Shown in pieces: positions 1 through 10,370 of a stretch of DNA of 43,718 nt. The stretch comes from Gammaproteobacteria bacterium (GTDB lineage Bacteria > Pseudomonadota > Gammaproteobacteria > Ga0077536). The position numbers were made by a program, and so were the translations under genes. The notes under the pieces were generated by a model. The model was not told the DNA's origin. It saw only the letters and a list, made by a program, of their open reading frames with translations, and made no database searches. The stretch lies in contig JAURHQ010000009.1 of the NCBI GenBank assembly GCA_030833185.1, positions 1 to 43,718 of the forward strand, given 5' to 3'. How positions within the stretch are numbered: the first letter of the stretch is position 1; each line of letters begins with the position of its first letter.

Positions 1-162
1 AGTGCTTGGGAGGCGGCAATCGTACATACCCCGGTAGGGGCGGTCAATGAAACTGAAGACTGTTTTTTCAAAGCCTCAGCCGACCGGCGTGCATCGAGGC
101 GGTCGCTGCACGGCGGCGCGGTGAGGCTCGACGCTATCTCTTCTGCCGGTCATGCTTGAAAG
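1..162. other. Region upstream of uvrB, no supported gene
   Basis: No gene is recognised here. Plus frame 1 is open from base 1 to a TGA at 157-159, but its translation resembles no family I know and could be chance in GC-rich DNA or the tail of an unseen gene. CCCC-GGTA-GGGG at 29-40 can form a 4-bp stem. I searched for a CTGT-N8-ACAG SOS box, which would fit uvrB control, and found none. Confidence 0.4.
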
Positions 163-2181
163 ATGGAAAACAGATTTGTGTTGCACTCGCCCTTCAAGCC
201 TGCCGGCGGGCAGCCTGAAGCCATCAAGCAACTGCTCGAAGGTTTAGCCGATGGCCTCGCCCATCAAACGCTACTTGGCGTTACGGGATCGGGTAAAACC
301 TTCAGCATCGCCAACGTCATTGCGACCGTCCAAAGGCCGACTATCGTGTTGGCGCCCAACAAAACGCTGGCGGCCCAGTTATACGGGGAAATGCGCGAAT
401 TTTTCCCCGAGAACGCGGTGGAGTATTTCGTCTCCTACTACGACTACTACCAGCCCGAGGCCTATGTGCCGGCGTCGGACACCTACATCGAAAAAGACGC
501 GTCGATCAACGATCACATCGAGCAGATGCGCTTGTCAGCCACCAAGGCGCTGCTCGAACGGCCGGATACCGTCATCGTCGCGACCGTGTCGGCGATTTAT
601 GGCCTTGGCGATCCGGGTGAGTACCATTCCATGGTGCTGCATCTCAAACGGGGCGACCGGATCGATCAGCGGCAGATCCTGCGTCGTCTGACCGAGCTCC
701 AGTACGTTCGCAACGACATTGAACTCGGCCGCGGTAACTATCGCGTGCGCGGCGAGGTCATTGATGTCTTTCCTGCCGAATCCGAGCGCGAGGCCGTTCG
801 CATCCAGTTATTCGATGATGAAGTCGAGGCGCTGTCGTTTTTCGATCCCTTGACCGGCGAACTGCTAAGGCCGGTGCCGCGGCTGACCATCTACCCGAAA
901 TCGCACTATGTAACGAGTCGCGAGCGCGTGCTTGAAGCCGTTGAAGTGATCAAACAGGAACTGCGCGACCGCCTGGATGAGCTGCGCAAGCAGGACAAAC
1001 TGGTTGAGGCGCAGCGGCTTGAGCAGCGCACCCGCTATGACATCGAAATGATGATCGAGATCGGTTACTGCAATGGCATCGAAAATTACTCCCGGCATCT
1101 TTCCGGGCGACAACCCGGCGAGCCGCCGCCGACCTTGTTCGATTACTTGCCGGCCAACGCCTTGCTGGTGGTCGACGAAAGCCACGTGACCATCCCGCAG
1201 CTTGGCGGCATGTATCGGGGCGATCGCGCGCGCAAGGAAAATCTCGTCAACTACGGTTTTCGGCTGCCGTGCGCGCTCGATAATCGCCCGCTCCGTTTTG
1301 ACGAATGGGAGCAGATCTCGCCGCAGACAATTTTTGTTTCTGCCACGCCGGGGCCTTATGAAGACCAGCACACGGGTAAAGTCATTGAGCTGGTCGTGCG
1401 TCCCACAGGACTCGTCGACCCCGAGGTCGAAATCCGGCCAGCCTCGACCCAGGTCGACGATTTGTTGTCGGAAATCACGCGCACCGTCGGCACTGGCGCA
1501 CGGGTACTGGTCACGACGCTGACCAAACGGATGTCCGAAGACCTGACCGACTATCTCGGCGAGCACGGCGTGAAAGTGCGTTATTTGCACTCCGACATCG
1601 ACACCGTCGAGCGGGTCGAAATTCTGCGCGACCTGCGGCTGGGTACTTTCGATGTGCTGGTCGGCATCAACCTGCTGCGCGAAGGGCTGGACCTCCCGGA
1701 AGTCGCGCTGGTGGCCGTGCTGGATGCGGACAAGGAAGGATTTTTGCGGTCTGACCGCTCGCTGATCCAGACCGTGGGGCGTGCGGCGCGGAACATCGAT
1801 GGCCGCGCGATTCTGTATGCCGACAGCATCACGGGGTCGATGCGGCGTGCGCTGGACGAGATGACCCGCCGCCGTGAGACGCAGTTGGCGTACAACGCCG
1901 AGCACGGCATTACGCCCAAGGGAATCAAGAAGGGCATTGCTGACGTGATGGAGGGCGCCTACACGGCGCCCGGTGCAGGTCGGTCCAGAACCGCGCGACA
2001 GGCGGCGGAGCAGGTCGCAAATTATGGTGGGCTCTCTCCCGAGCAACTGGCATCGCGAATCCGCAAGCTTGAGCAGGACATGCATGCCCGCGCGCGGGAT
2101 CTGCAATTTGAAGATGCTGCTCGCATCCGCGATGAAATCGCGTTTATCAAGAGTCGCTATCTGGAGATGCGTCCGGCATGA
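163..2181 (+). CDS. uvrB: Excinuclease ABC subunit UvrB
   Basis: UvrB is the damage-verifying helicase-like subunit of UvrABC nucleotide excision repair. It is loaded by UvrA, opens the DNA with a beta-hairpin and recruits UvrC for dual incision. The 672-residue product has the usual full length. Walker A (GVTGSGKT) is at about residues 39-46, the Tyr-rich beta-hairpin ([12 protein letters not shown]) at about 92-103, a DESH Walker B near 338, and helicase motifs V and VI around residues 500-545. A UVR domain for UvrC contact lies at about 630-662. The start is supported by the family N-terminus ([17 protein letters not shown]), but a Shine-Dalgarno sequence is barely visible. It is followed by tRNA-Val and thrS. 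Identification is essentially certain. Confidence 0.98.
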   Translation: MENRFVLHSPFKPAGGQPEAIKQLLEGLADGLAHQTLLGVTGSGKTFSIANVIATVQRPTIVLAPNKTLAAQLYGEMREFFPENAVEYFVSYYDYYQPEAYVPASDTYIEKDASINDHIEQMRLSATKALLERPDTVIVATVSAIYGLGDPGEYHSMVLHLKRGDRIDQRQILRRLTELQYVRNDIELGRGNYRVRGEVIDVFPAESEREAVRIQLFDDEVEALSFFDPLTGELLRPVPRLTIYPKSHYVTSRERVLEAVEVIKQELRDRLDELRKQDKLVEAQRLEQRTRYDIEMMIEIGYCNGIENYSRHLSGRQPGEPPPTLFDYLPANALLVVDESHVTIPQLGGMYRGDRARKENLVNYGFRLPCALDNRPLRFDEWEQISPQTIFVSATPGPYEDQHTGKVIELVVRPTGLVDPEVEIRPASTQVDDLLSEITRTVGTGARVLVTTLTKRMSEDLTDYLGEHGVKVRYLHSDIDTVERVEILRDLRLGTFDVLVGINLLREGLDLPEVALVAVLDADKEGFLRSDRSLIQTVGRAARNIDGRAILYADSITGSMRRALDEMTRRRETQLAYNAEHGITPKGIKKGIADVMEGAYTAPGAGRSRTARQAAEQVANYGGLSPEQLASRIRKLEQDMHARARDLQFEDAARIRDEIAFIKSRYLEMRPA

Positions 2182-2249
2182 ATTTTCCTGCCGCTGGCCT
2201 CTGGCACAGCGCGCCCGATTCGGCTACGCTTCGTGCCCTTCGAGACCCT

Positions 2250-2326
2250 AGGCGCGTAGCTCAGCTGGTTAGAGCACCACCTTGACATGGTGGGGGTCGT
2301 TGGTTCGAGTCCAATCGCGCCTACCA
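2250..2326 (+). tRNA. tRNA-Val (anticodon GAC)
   Basis: The 77-nt cloverleaf folds fully. The acceptor stem AGGCGCG pairs with CGCGCCT, the D arm is GCTC/GAGC, the anticodon stem CCACC/GGTGG carries loop TTGACAT (anticodon GAC), and the T arm GTTGG/CCAAT has loop TTCGAGT. The 3' CCA is encoded. It reads valine GUC and GUU codons. It lies between uvrB and thrS on the same strand, 68 bases after the uvrB stop. Confidence 0.97.
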
Positions 2327-2416
2327 TTCGTTATTCAGCCCTTGATCATTCATTGCCGCGCCACCGGCGCGAGCAAAAATCCAGATGGCCGCCCGTAGAG
2401 GCCACGGAGAAAAGAC

Positions 2417-4330
2417 ATGCCGGTAATCACGCTTCCCGATGGCGCCGAAAAATCTTTCGGACATCCCGTCACGGTCTTGCAGGTCGCTGAATCGATTGGC
2501 GCGGGTCTGGCCAAGGCCGCTCTCGCTGGCCGGGTTGACGGGCATGAGGTCGACCTCTCACACGAAATCACTTCCGATGTCGCGCTCAGCATCATCACTG
2601 CCAAGGATCCGGAGGGACTTGAGGTCATCCGCCACAGTACGGCGCACCTGCTCGCGCAGGCGGTGAAACTGCTTTTCCCTTCCGCTCAGGTCACCATTGG
2701 CCCGGTCGTGGAGGATGGTTTCTATTACGACTTTGCCTACGAGCGGCCGTTTACCCCCGACGACCTCGCGCGCATCGAACAAAAAATGACCGAGCTCGCC
2801 ACCGCGGCGCAGCCCGTGAGCCGTCGCCTGATGCCGCGCGACGACGCGGTCCGCTACTTCCAGCAGCTCGGTGAGCACTACAAAGCCGAAATCATCCAGT
2901 CGATTCCGGCCAACGAAGACATCTCGCTTTATTCTCAGGGCGAATTCACCGACCTCTGCCGCGGCCCCCATGTGCCAAATACCGCGCATCTGCGCGCATT
3001 CAAGCTGATGAAGATCGCGGGCGCGTACTGGCGGGGTGATGCCAAAAACGAAATGCTGCAGCGGATCTATGGCACCGCCTGGGCCGATCCGAAGGCCTTA
3101 GCGGCATACCTCCACCGTCTCGAGGAAGCCGAGAAGCGCGACCATCGTCGCTTGGGCCGCGAGATGGATCTTTTCCATTTTCAGGAAGAAGCGCCCGGCA
3201 TGGTGTTCTGGCATCCGCGGGGTTGGATCGTCTGGCAACAAATCGAGCGCTATATGCGCGACCTGCTGGCGCGCAAGGGCTACCACGAAGTGCGCTGCCC
3301 GCTGATTCTGGATGCCAACCTCTGGCGCAAGTCAGGCCACTGGGAAAACTTCCACGAGAACATGTTCACGACGGAGTCCGAATCCCGCGAATACGCAGTC
3401 AAGCCGATGAACTGCCCGGGCCATGTTCAAATTTATAATCAGGGCATAAAAAGTTATCGCGACCTGCCGTTACGTCTGGCCGAATTCGGCTCCTGTCACC
3501 GGAATGAACCCTCGGGCGCTTTGCACGGGCTTATGCGCGTCCGGGCCTTCACCCAGGACGATGGCCATATCTTCTGTATGGAAGAGCAGATTCAGGATGA
3601 GGTGTCGGCCTTCATCGACCTGCTGCAGGAGGTCTATCAGGACTTCGGGTTTACCGATCTGCAGATCAAGCTTTCAACGCGCCCAGCCAAGCGGGTGGGG
3701 AGCGAAGCGACTTGGGACAAATCCGAAGCGGCACTGACCGAGGCGCTGAACAGCAAAGGCCTCGCATGGGACCTCCAACCCGGCGAAGGGGCGTTTTACG
3801 GCCCGAAAATTGAGTTTTCGCTCCGTGACAGCATTGGTCGGGTCTGGCAATGCGGCACCATCCAGCTCGACTTTTCGATGCCTGACCGGCTTGGCGCCGA
3901 GTTTGTCGCCGACGACAATTCGCGCCGCGTGCCGGTGATGCTGCATCGGGCGATCCTTGGCTCGATGGAGCGCTTCATCGGCATTCTGATCGAACATTTC
4001 AGCGGGTCTTTGCCCGTTTGGCTGGCGCCCTGTCAGGCCGTCGTCGCCAATATTTCGGAGCGGCAGGCGGCCTACGCCAGCGAAGTTGCGGAAATCCTGC
4101 AAAATCAAGGATTCCGCGCAGATTCAGACTTGAGAAACGAGAAAATCGGCCTTAAGATTCGCGACCACACTCTTAAGCGCACCCCCTACCTTCTCGTCGT
4201 GGGTGATCGGGAAGTCGAACTCAGAACCGTAGCTGTAAGGAGTCGTCGCGGCGAAGACCTCGGCGTACTTTCAGTTGATGAGTTCGCCCTGCTGCTAAAC
4301 AAAGAGATTGCTGCACGCACTATCAATTGA
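2417..4330 (+). CDS. thrS: Threonine--tRNA ligase
   Basis: Threonyl-tRNA synthetase charges tRNA-Thr and hydrolyses mis-formed Ser-tRNA-Thr. The 637-residue product carries an N-terminal TGS domain (about 1-62) and an editing domain with HSTAH at 73-77 and CRGPH at 181-185. The class II core follows, with zinc ligands Cys333 (MNCPGH) and His384 (DDGHIF), motif 2 [17 protein letters not shown] at about 362-378, motif 3 near the [12 protein letters not shown] segment, and a C-terminal anticodon-binding domain. A GGAGA Shine-Dalgarno precedes the ATG. It heads the thrS-infC-rpmI-rplT-pheST-ihfA gene order; infC begins 14 bases after its stop. In E. coli thrS is autoregulated by a tRNA-like leader; I see no clear equivalent in the 90-base leader here. 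Confidence 0.98.
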   Translation: MPVITLPDGAEKSFGHPVTVLQVAESIGAGLAKAALAGRVDGHEVDLSHEITSDVALSIITAKDPEGLEVIRHSTAHLLAQAVKLLFPSAQVTIGPVVEDGFYYDFAYERPFTPDDLARIEQKMTELATAAQPVSRRLMPRDDAVRYFQQLGEHYKAEIIQSIPANEDISLYSQGEFTDLCRGPHVPNTAHLRAFKLMKIAGAYWRGDAKNEMLQRIYGTAWADPKALAAYLHRLEEAEKRDHRRLGREMDLFHFQEEAPGMVFWHPRGWIVWQQIERYMRDLLARKGYHEVRCPLILDANLWRKSGHWENFHENMFTTESESREYAVKPMNCPGHVQIYNQGIKSYRDLPLRLAEFGSCHRNEPSGALHGLMRVRAFTQDDGHIFCMEEQIQDEVSAFIDLLQEVYQDFGFTDLQIKLSTRPAKRVGSEATWDKSEAALTEALNSKGLAWDLQPGEGAFYGPKIEFSLRDSIGRVWQCGTIQLDFSMPDRLGAEFVADDNSRRVPVMLHRAILGSMERFIGILIEHFSGSLPVWLAPCQAVVANISERQAAYASEVAEILQNQGFRADSDLRNEKIGLKIRDHTLKRTPYLLVVGDREVELRTVAVRSRRGEDLGVLSVDEFALLLNKEIAARTIN

Positions 4331-4344
4331 TGGAGGACTGACCG

Positions 4345-4863
4345 ATCGCTGCCGAGAAAAAGAATCGCATCAACGACGAAATCACCGCTACGCACGTTCG
4401 ACTGATCGCTGCGGATGGTGAAAATGTCGGCGTGGTCCCGCTGTCTGAAGCCAAGCGTCAGGCGGTTGAAAACGAAATGGACCTGGTCGAAATCGTTCCC
4501 AATGCTGAACCGCCCGTCGTCCGGGTAATGGATGTCGGAAAATTCCTGTTCGAGCAGAACAAGAAGAAACACGCGGCGAAGAAAAAGCAGAAGCAGATCC
4601 AGATCAAGGAAATCAAGCTTCGGCCCGGAACGGATGACGGCGATTACGATATCAAGATGCGCAACATCAAGCGTTTTCTTGAGGAGGGCGACAAGGTCAA
4701 GATCACGTTGCGATTCCGCGGGCGAGAAATGGCCCATCAGGAACTGGGCGTGCAGATGTTGCGGCGGGTGGAAGCCGATTTAGGCGTGCTGGCGGTTATC
4801 GAGCAGTACGCGAGGATGGAAGGCCGCCAGATGGTCATGCTAGTGGCGCCTAAGCGTCATTGA
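4345..4863 (+). CDS. infC: Translation initiation factor IF-3, ATC start
   Basis: IF-3 binds the 30S subunit, blocks premature 50S joining and proofreads start-codon choice. No ATG gives the N-terminus. The frame runs back to a TGA at 4339-4341, and the ATC at 4345 lies 8 bases after a strong GGAGG (4332-4336), giving a 172-residue protein beginning (f)[13 protein letters not shown]. The NRIN segment and the later [30 protein letters not shown] and FRGREMAHQ motifs are diagnostic of IF-3. A rare AUU/AUC/AUA start is a known property of infC that allows IF-3 to repress its own translation, so the ATC is expected rather than a sequencing error. A start at GTG 4432 would remove most of the N-domain and is rejected. 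Confidence 0.95.
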   Translation: MAAEKKNRINDEITATHVRLIAADGENVGVVPLSEAKRQAVENEMDLVEIVPNAEPPVVRVMDVGKFLFEQNKKKHAAKKKQKQIQIKEIKLRPGTDDGDYDIKMRNIKRFLEEGDKVKITLRFRGREMAHQELGVQMLRRVEADLGVLAVIEQYARMEGRQMVMLVAPKRH

Positions 4864-4884
4864 TTTAGTAAGAGGACGGGTTTT

Positions 4885-5082
4885 ATGCCTAAGTTGAGAA
4901 CCAATCGCGGCGCTGCCAAGCGCTTCGCCAAGACCGGTTCGGGACGGTTCAAGCGGCGTCAGTCGTTCAAGAACCACATCCTGACCAAGAAAAGCGCCAA
5001 GCGGAAACGTCAGCTGCGCGGCAACTCCATGGTTGCTGCCGTAGACCAGTACAGCGTTGAGCGCATGCTCCCCGCCCTTTAA
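4885..5082 (+). CDS. rpmI: Large ribosomal subunit protein bL35
   Basis: The 65-residue, highly basic protein starts [14 protein letters not shown] and contains the bL35 core ([23 protein letters not shown]). It is a structural component of the 50S subunit. An AGAGGA Shine-Dalgarno lies about 12 bases upstream of the ATG. It lies 21 bases after infC and 24 bases before rplT, the classical infC-rpmI-rplT operon. In E. coli this unit is feedback-repressed by L20; I did not identify the corresponding RNA fold here. Confidence 0.97.
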   Translation: MPKLRTNRGAAKRFAKTGSGRFKRRQSFKNHILTKKSAKRKRQLRGNSMVAAVDQYSVERMLPAL

Positions 5083-5106
5083 TCCCCCTAAGCCGGAAAC
5101 AGAAAC

Positions 5107-5466
5107 ATGGCTCGAGTCAAACGCGGTACGATTGCCCACGCGCGGCACAAAAAGGTTCTGGATCGCGCCAAGGGTTACTATGGCCGCCGGAAAAATGTCT
5201 ATCGGGTAGCCACGCAGGCGGTTACCAAGGCCGGCCAATACGCCTATCGCGACCGCAAGCAGCGGAAGCGGGAATTCCGTGCGCTGTGGATCGTGCGTAT
5301 TAACGCCGCCGCCCGGCAGCACGGCATCAGCTACGGCCGTTTCATCAACGGCTTGGCGCGTGCGTCCATTGAGATCGACCGCAAGGTGCTCGCCGATCTG
5401 GCCGTGCATGAGCCAGAAGCGTTCGCCGCTCTAGCGGCACAGGCGAAGGCTGCGTTGGCTGCCTGA
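5107..5466 (+). CDS. rplT: Large ribosomal subunit protein bL20
   Basis: bL20 binds 23S rRNA early in 50S assembly and, in enteric bacteria, represses its own operon. The 119-residue product shows the family pattern: [18 protein letters not shown] at the N-terminus, then [28 protein letters not shown], and SYGRFINGL near residue 80. Length matches the usual 117-120 residues. It ends the ribosomal-protein part of the operon and is followed by a strong hairpin at 5496-5521 before pheS. Confidence 0.97.
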   Translation: MARVKRGTIAHARHKKVLDRAKGYYGRRKNVYRVATQAVTKAGQYAYRDRKQRKREFRALWIVRINAAARQHGISYGRFINGLARASIEIDRKVLADLAVHEPEAFAALAAQAKAALAA

Positions 5467-5492
5467 TCGCCGCCGGCACTTAGCCTTGATGA

Positions 5493-6551
<1,059 letters not shown>

Positions 6552-6587
6552 AGCCTCCAACACAACCGGCTTGATAGCGATATCGCA

Positions 6588-8957
6588 ATGAAATTTACGA
6601 CTGAATGGCTCGGCGAGTGGATGCCAATCCGGGTAGGCCCGGACGAACTGGCCGCAACGCTTACCATGGCCGGGCTCGAAGTAGACGATGTCGCGCCGGT
6701 TGCACCCCGACAGGACGCGCTGATCGCACGGGTCGAGACCGTTAATGCGCATCCGGATTCTGATCGGCTGAAAGTCTGCCGCGTCAGCTTTGGTGGGACC
6801 GCCCCTGCTGAAGTCGTATGTGGTGCGCCCAACGTGAGCGCCGGCCGAAGCTATCCCTATGTCATGCCCGGAACCCAGCTGCCCGACGGCAAGGCCATCG
6901 TAGAAACGGCGATCAGAGGGGTGCGTTCGAGCGGGATGCTGTGCTCTGCGGCCGAACTTGGCATCAGCGACGACGCTGGTGGCTTGCTCGAACTGCCAGC
7001 CGATGCGCCTGTCGGCGCGTCGGTTTACGAGTATCTGCGTCTCGATGATCTGGTCTTCGAGGTCGGGCTGACCCCCAATCGGGGCGATTGCCTGTCGTTG
7101 CTCGGCATCGCGCGCGAACTGTCCGTGCTGCTGAAGACCTCGCTAAGCAAGGCGCCGGGCGAGCAGGTGCCGGCGGCGCATGCGGAAGCCCGCGCGGTCC
7201 ACCTCAGCGCGCCCGAGCACTGCTCCCGCTACGCGGGACGAGTAGTGACGAACGTCTCGCTCGCCACGCCCACGCCGAGCTGGATGAGCGAGCGCCTGCG
7301 TCGCTGCGGCGTGCGGCCAATCAATCTGGTGGTCGACGTTACCAACTACGTGATGCTGGAGCTTGGTCAGCCGATGCATGCGTTCGATCTGGCCAGCTTG
7401 CGCGGCAACATCAACGTCAGGCTCGCCGCTGACGGTGAGCAAGTCGAGTTGCTTGACGGCTCCACCGTTACGCTGGACACAGAATCGCTGGTCATTGCGG
7501 ACGACGAGGGCGCAATCGCGCTGGCCGGCGTGATGGGTGGCATGGCGAGTAGCGTGACACCGGCGACGCAATCAATCCTGCTCGAAAGCGCCTGGTTTGA
7601 TCCGATCCGTCTGGCGCGCTCGGCGCGCCGACTGAACCGCCATACCGACGCGGCGCATCGCTTTGAGCGGGGCGTGGATCCGGCCCTGCAGGCGCAGGCT
7701 ATCGAGCGGGCCACCGCCTTACTGGTAGAACTCTGCGGCGCCTTACCCGGCCCGCTCGTGGACGTGAAGCTTGACGCGCACCAGTCGCGAGGCAGCGTGA
7801 TCCGGTTCCGGCCGGCCCGCATCCGTGGCCTGTTGGGAATGGACGTAGCGCCGGCACTGGCGCGCGAGATTTTTGAGCGGCTGGGGATGACGGTCACCGA
7901 AGCGGTTGACCACTGGTCTGTCGAGGCACCGGCGTGGCGTTCGGATCTGAGCCGTGAAGTCGACCTGATCGAAGAAATTGCGCGCATCGTCGGTTACGAC
8001 CAGCTGCCTGCCACCATGCCCATCGCGGCGCTGCAGCTGGCGCTACCGGCGACCGCAGACCTGACGGAAGCGGCCCGGAGCGTGCTGGTCGACCGGGGCT
8101 ATTTCGAAGCCGTGACCTACAGTTTCATCGCGGAATCCTTAGCCCAGGCCTTCGCGCCGACACAGACGCCCATCCTGCTGCAAAATCCTATCGCCAAGGA
8201 CATGGCCGCCATGCGGCCCTCGCTGCTACCCGGATTGCTGGGTGCGCTCGCCGCCAACCGCAACCGGCAACACAGCGATGTGCGCCTGTTTGAGTTCGGC
8301 ATGCGGTTTAACCGTGGAGCCGCCGAACTCGCGCAGGAAACTGCGCTGGCCGGGGTGATCTGCGGCCGGGTGCTGCCAGACCAGTGGGGCGGCGACGGGC
8401 GCGAATTTGATTTTTATGATCTCAAGCAGGACGTCACTGCGGTGCTCGGGGCGCTCGGCGAGCGCGTGCCGCAATTCGTCCCCTGCGAGCATGTGGCCCT
8501 GCATCCCGGCCAGAGCGCGATGTTGATGCGCGACGGGCAGGCGCTGGGTGTTCTCGGGCGCCTGCATCCGCGCATGTGCAAGCTGCTGGACCTGGAAATC
8601 AGTCCGCTGGTGTTCGAAATCTATCTGGAGGCCCTGAAAGCCCCCACGACGCCGGCCTTCAAGCCGCTGTCCAGATTCCCCTCTACCCGTCGCGATCTGG
8701 CCGTATTGGTGGACCACGCGGTGTCTGCCGGGCAGGTGCTAGCGGTCGTTCGAGGGGCCGCCGGACCGCACCTGCGAGACTTGCAGTTGTTTGATGTTTA
8801 TCAGGGGCAAGGCATTGATTCGGGCAAAAAAAGTCTGGCCCTGGGCTTGCTTTTCCAAGCCTCATCCAGCACCCTTAACGAACCTGAGATCGAGCAGGCT
8901 ATTGCCGCTACGCTCGCTGCTTTGGCCAGTGAAGTCGGTGGAGCGTTGAGGAAATAG
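6588..8957 (+). CDS. pheT: Phenylalanine--tRNA ligase beta subunit
   Basis: PheT is the tRNA-binding and editing subunit of phenylalanyl-tRNA synthetase. At 789 residues it is full length (E. coli about 795). Domains in order are an N-terminal region starting [12 protein letters not shown], an EMAP/tRNA-binding fold at about 40-150 ([20 protein letters not shown]), the B3/B4 editing domain (about 200-380), the B5 domain (about 400-475), a catalytic-like class II core (about 480-690), and the FDX-ACB anticodon domain over the last 95 residues ([15 protein letters not shown]). The stop lies two bases before the ihfA start, so IHF-alpha is co-transcribed, as in E. coli pheST-ihfA. Confidence 0.97.
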   Translation: MKFTTEWLGEWMPIRVGPDELAATLTMAGLEVDDVAPVAPRQDALIARVETVNAHPDSDRLKVCRVSFGGTAPAEVVCGAPNVSAGRSYPYVMPGTQLPDGKAIVETAIRGVRSSGMLCSAAELGISDDAGGLLELPADAPVGASVYEYLRLDDLVFEVGLTPNRGDCLSLLGIARELSVLLKTSLSKAPGEQVPAAHAEARAVHLSAPEHCSRYAGRVVTNVSLATPTPSWMSERLRRCGVRPINLVVDVTNYVMLELGQPMHAFDLASLRGNINVRLAADGEQVELLDGSTVTLDTESLVIADDEGAIALAGVMGGMASSVTPATQSILLESAWFDPIRLARSARRLNRHTDAAHRFERGVDPALQAQAIERATALLVELCGALPGPLVDVKLDAHQSRGSVIRFRPARIRGLLGMDVAPALAREIFERLGMTVTEAVDHWSVEAPAWRSDLSREVDLIEEIARIVGYDQLPATMPIAALQLALPATADLTEAARSVLVDRGYFEAVTYSFIAESLAQAFAPTQTPILLQNPIAKDMAAMRPSLLPGLLGALAANRNRQHSDVRLFEFGMRFNRGAAELAQETALAGVICGRVLPDQWGGDGREFDFYDLKQDVTAVLGALGERVPQFVPCEHVALHPGQSAMLMRDGQALGVLGRLHPRMCKLLDLEISPLVFEIYLEALKAPTTPAFKPLSRFPSTRRDLAVLVDHAVSAGQVLAVVRGAAGPHLRDLQLFDVYQGQGIDSGKKSLALGLLFQASSSTLNEPEIEQAIAATLAALASEVGGALRK

Positions 8958-8959
8958 CC

Positions 8960-9262
8960 ATGGCATTGACCAAAGCTGATATGGCGGAACGCCTGTTTGA
9001 CGATCTGGGTTTGAACAAGCGGGAAGCCAAAGAACTGGTTGAAGCTTTTTTTGAGGAAATCCGCTTTTCTCTGGAGCAAGGCCAGCAGGTCAAACTGTCG
9101 GGCTTCGGCAATTTCGATCTCAGGAATAAAAATCAGCGACCGGGCCGTAATCCCAAGACCGGGCAGGAGATCCCCATCTCTGCCCGTCGCGTGGTGACTT
9201 TCAGACCCGGTCAGAAACTCAAAGCCCGAGTAGAAGCCTATGCTGGAAATATCGAACAATAA
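8960..9262 (+). CDS. ihfA: Integration host factor subunit alpha
   Basis: IHF-alpha pairs with IHF-beta to bend DNA sharply and helps sigma-54 activators contact promoters. The 100-residue product has the DNABII fold: [52 protein letters not shown] (beta-arm with the intercalating Pro) and [14 protein letters not shown]. The ending resembles gammaproteobacterial IhfA. It starts two bases after pheT, and the next gene overlaps its end by 23 bases. IHF could assist the sigma-54 promoters proposed later in this window, but I found no convincing IHF site there. Confidence 0.96.
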   Translation: MALTKADMAERLFDDLGLNKREAKELVEAFFEEIRFSLEQGQQVKLSGFGNFDLRNKNQRPGRNPKTGQEIPISARRVVTFRPGQKLKARVEAYAGNIEQ

Positions 9263-9596
9263 CGAACTGCCCGTTATTCCTGGCAAGCGCTACTTCACGA
9301 TCGGTGAGGTGAGCGAACTGTGCGCGGTCAAGCCGCATGTGCTTCGCTACTGGGAGCAGGAGTTTCCGCAGCTCAAGCCGATCAAGCGGCGCGGGAATCG
9401 TCGGTACTATCAGCGACAGGATGTCATTCTTATCCGCCAAATCCGTAGCCTCCTGTACGAGCATGGGTTTACTATTGGCGGCGCCCGACAGCGACTGGCG
9501 GGCGATGAAGTGAAAGCCGATTCCAGCATGAGCCAGCAAATCGTGCGGCAGCTGCGGATCGAACTCGAAGAGGTGCTTGATATCCTCCGCCGGTGA
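9240..9596 (+). CDS. MerR-family transcriptional regulator
   Basis: The 118-residue protein has an N-terminal MerR winged helix-turn-helix at about residues 18-86 ([25 protein letters not shown], then [15 protein letters not shown]) and a short C-terminal helix ([17 protein letters not shown]), probably for dimerisation. It lacks a long ligand-binding domain and the Cys residues of metal sensors. A MerR-like gene directly after ihfA is a conserved arrangement in many Gamma- and Betaproteobacteria; its target is not known to me. The ATG lies inside the ihfA 3' end (23-base overlap), suggesting translational coupling. Confidence 0.9.
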   Translation: MLEISNNNELPVIPGKRYFTIGEVSELCAVKPHVLRYWEQEFPQLKPIKRRGNRRYYQRQDVILIRQIRSLLYEHGFTIGGARQRLAGDEVKADSSMSQQIVRQLRIELEEVLDILRR

Positions 9597-9706
9597 TCGG
9601 TGCGACGACCCGGAACGCCACAGTGCAACGGGTATCTGCGCTCATCTGCAAAGTTTTGGAATTGCGGCCCCTGCTAACGGCAAGGGTCTCAGGAGTTGTC
9701 TGTCGT

Positions 9707-9783
9707 CGGGGCGTAGCGCAGCCTGGTAGCGCACCGCAATGGGGTTGCGGGGGTCGCGAGTTCGAATCTCGCCGCCCCGACCA
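9707..9783 (+). tRNA. tRNA-Pro (anticodon GGG)
   Basis: The 77-nt cloverleaf pairs CGGGGCG with CGCCCCG in the acceptor stem, including the C1-G72 pair usual for bacterial tRNA-Pro. The D arm is GCGC/GCGC, the anticodon stem CCGCA/TGCGG carries loop ATGGGGT (anticodon GGG), the T arm is GCGAG/CTCGC, and the CCA is encoded. It follows the ihfA/merR pair. Only 31 bases separate its 3' end from the proposed start of the Sel1 lipoprotein gene. Confidence 0.97.
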
Positions 9784-9814
9784 ATCAGACTTTTCCTTTC
9801 GGCTCCGCCTCCCC

Positions 9815-10282
9815 CTGGGCAGGAGCAGCAGGGCAGCCCTGCTGGGGTGCGCCCTGGTCGCAAGTCTCGTCGCCTGCGGCGACCTGAGCGACCCCCGTGC
9901 GGCATTCGATGCCGGTCATTTCTCCAAGTCCTTAAAACTCGCTGAAGCCGCCGCCGATGCGGGCGATGCGCAGGCCATGAACCTGCTCGGCGTGCAGTAC
10001 TACCTCGGCGCCGGCGTGCCGCGCGACTTCGCCGCTGCGCGCCGCTGGTTCGAGTCTGCAGCGCTCAAAAACGACCTGAATGCCCAATGCAATATCGCGA
10101 TGCTCTATCTGCGCGGGCTAGGCGGTGCGCAGGACTTTATGCGCGCCTATGCCTGGTTCGAGCGTGCCGATCAGGGCGGCAATCCGCGCGCGAAAGCCTA
10201 TCTTGCGGTGATGGGCGACAGCCTGACGCCCAACCAGATCACCAAAGGCCGTTTGTGGCTGCAGCAGGCGCTGCCGCGCTAG
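9815..10282 (+). CDS. Sel1/TPR-like repeat lipoprotein, probable non-AUG start
   Basis: The frame encodes a lipoprotein signal (Arg-containing n-region, [14 protein letters not shown] lipobox, lipidated Cys near residue 21), then two or three Sel1-type repeats ([48 protein letters not shown]). Such proteins are small scaffolds, probably membrane-anchored in the periplasm. No in-frame ATG, GTG or TTG exists between the upstream tRNA-Pro and the signal peptide. The only plausible initiator is CTG at 9815, giving 155 residues. The open frame extends back to a GTG at 9593 but would translate the tRNA. No clear Shine-Dalgarno is seen. Alternatives are a base error or an inactive start; coding character after 9815 is convincing. 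Confidence 0.6.
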   Translation: MGRSSRAALLGCALVASLVACGDLSDPRAAFDAGHFSKSLKLAEAAADAGDAQAMNLLGVQYYLGAGVPRDFAAARRWFESAALKNDLNAQCNIAMLYLRGLGGAQDFMRAYAWFERADQGGNPRAKAYLAVMGDSLTPNQITKGRLWLQQALPR

Positions 10283-10331
10283 CAGTTCGCGCACCCGCTT
10301 AGGCGCAATACAGGCGATTGGGTGGCTTGGT

Positions 10332-10360
10332 TATACTCGGCCCCAAGTTTTAATTTGGGG
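10332..10360 (+). promoter_or_regulatory. glmS leader: -10-like element and SD-overlapping hairpin
   Basis: TATACT at 10332-10337 is a good -10 element, but I see no convincing -35. Directly after it, CCCCAAGT-TTTA-ATTTGGGG (10341-10360) forms an 8-bp stem including one G-T pair. Its 3' arm supplies the G-rich stretch that must serve as the Shine-Dalgarno of glmS, 10 bases before the ATG. The hairpin could therefore limit translation. It does not resemble the glmS ribozyme of Firmicutes. Confidence 0.45.
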
Positions 10361-10370
10361 TCTACCCATC

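Noticed and set aside
865-2106. Minus-strand open frame of 413 codons inside uvrB
   Set aside because: Its translation has no recognisable domain and it is wholly antisense to a conserved gene.
9593-9814. Extension of the Sel1 lipoprotein back to GTG 9593
   Set aside because: It would translate the entire tRNA-Pro gene, a familiar false start.
10341-10360. glmS riboswitch/ribozyme
   Set aside because: The leader is far too short and lacks the pseudoknotted core of the Firmicutes glmS ribozyme; only a simple hairpin is supported.
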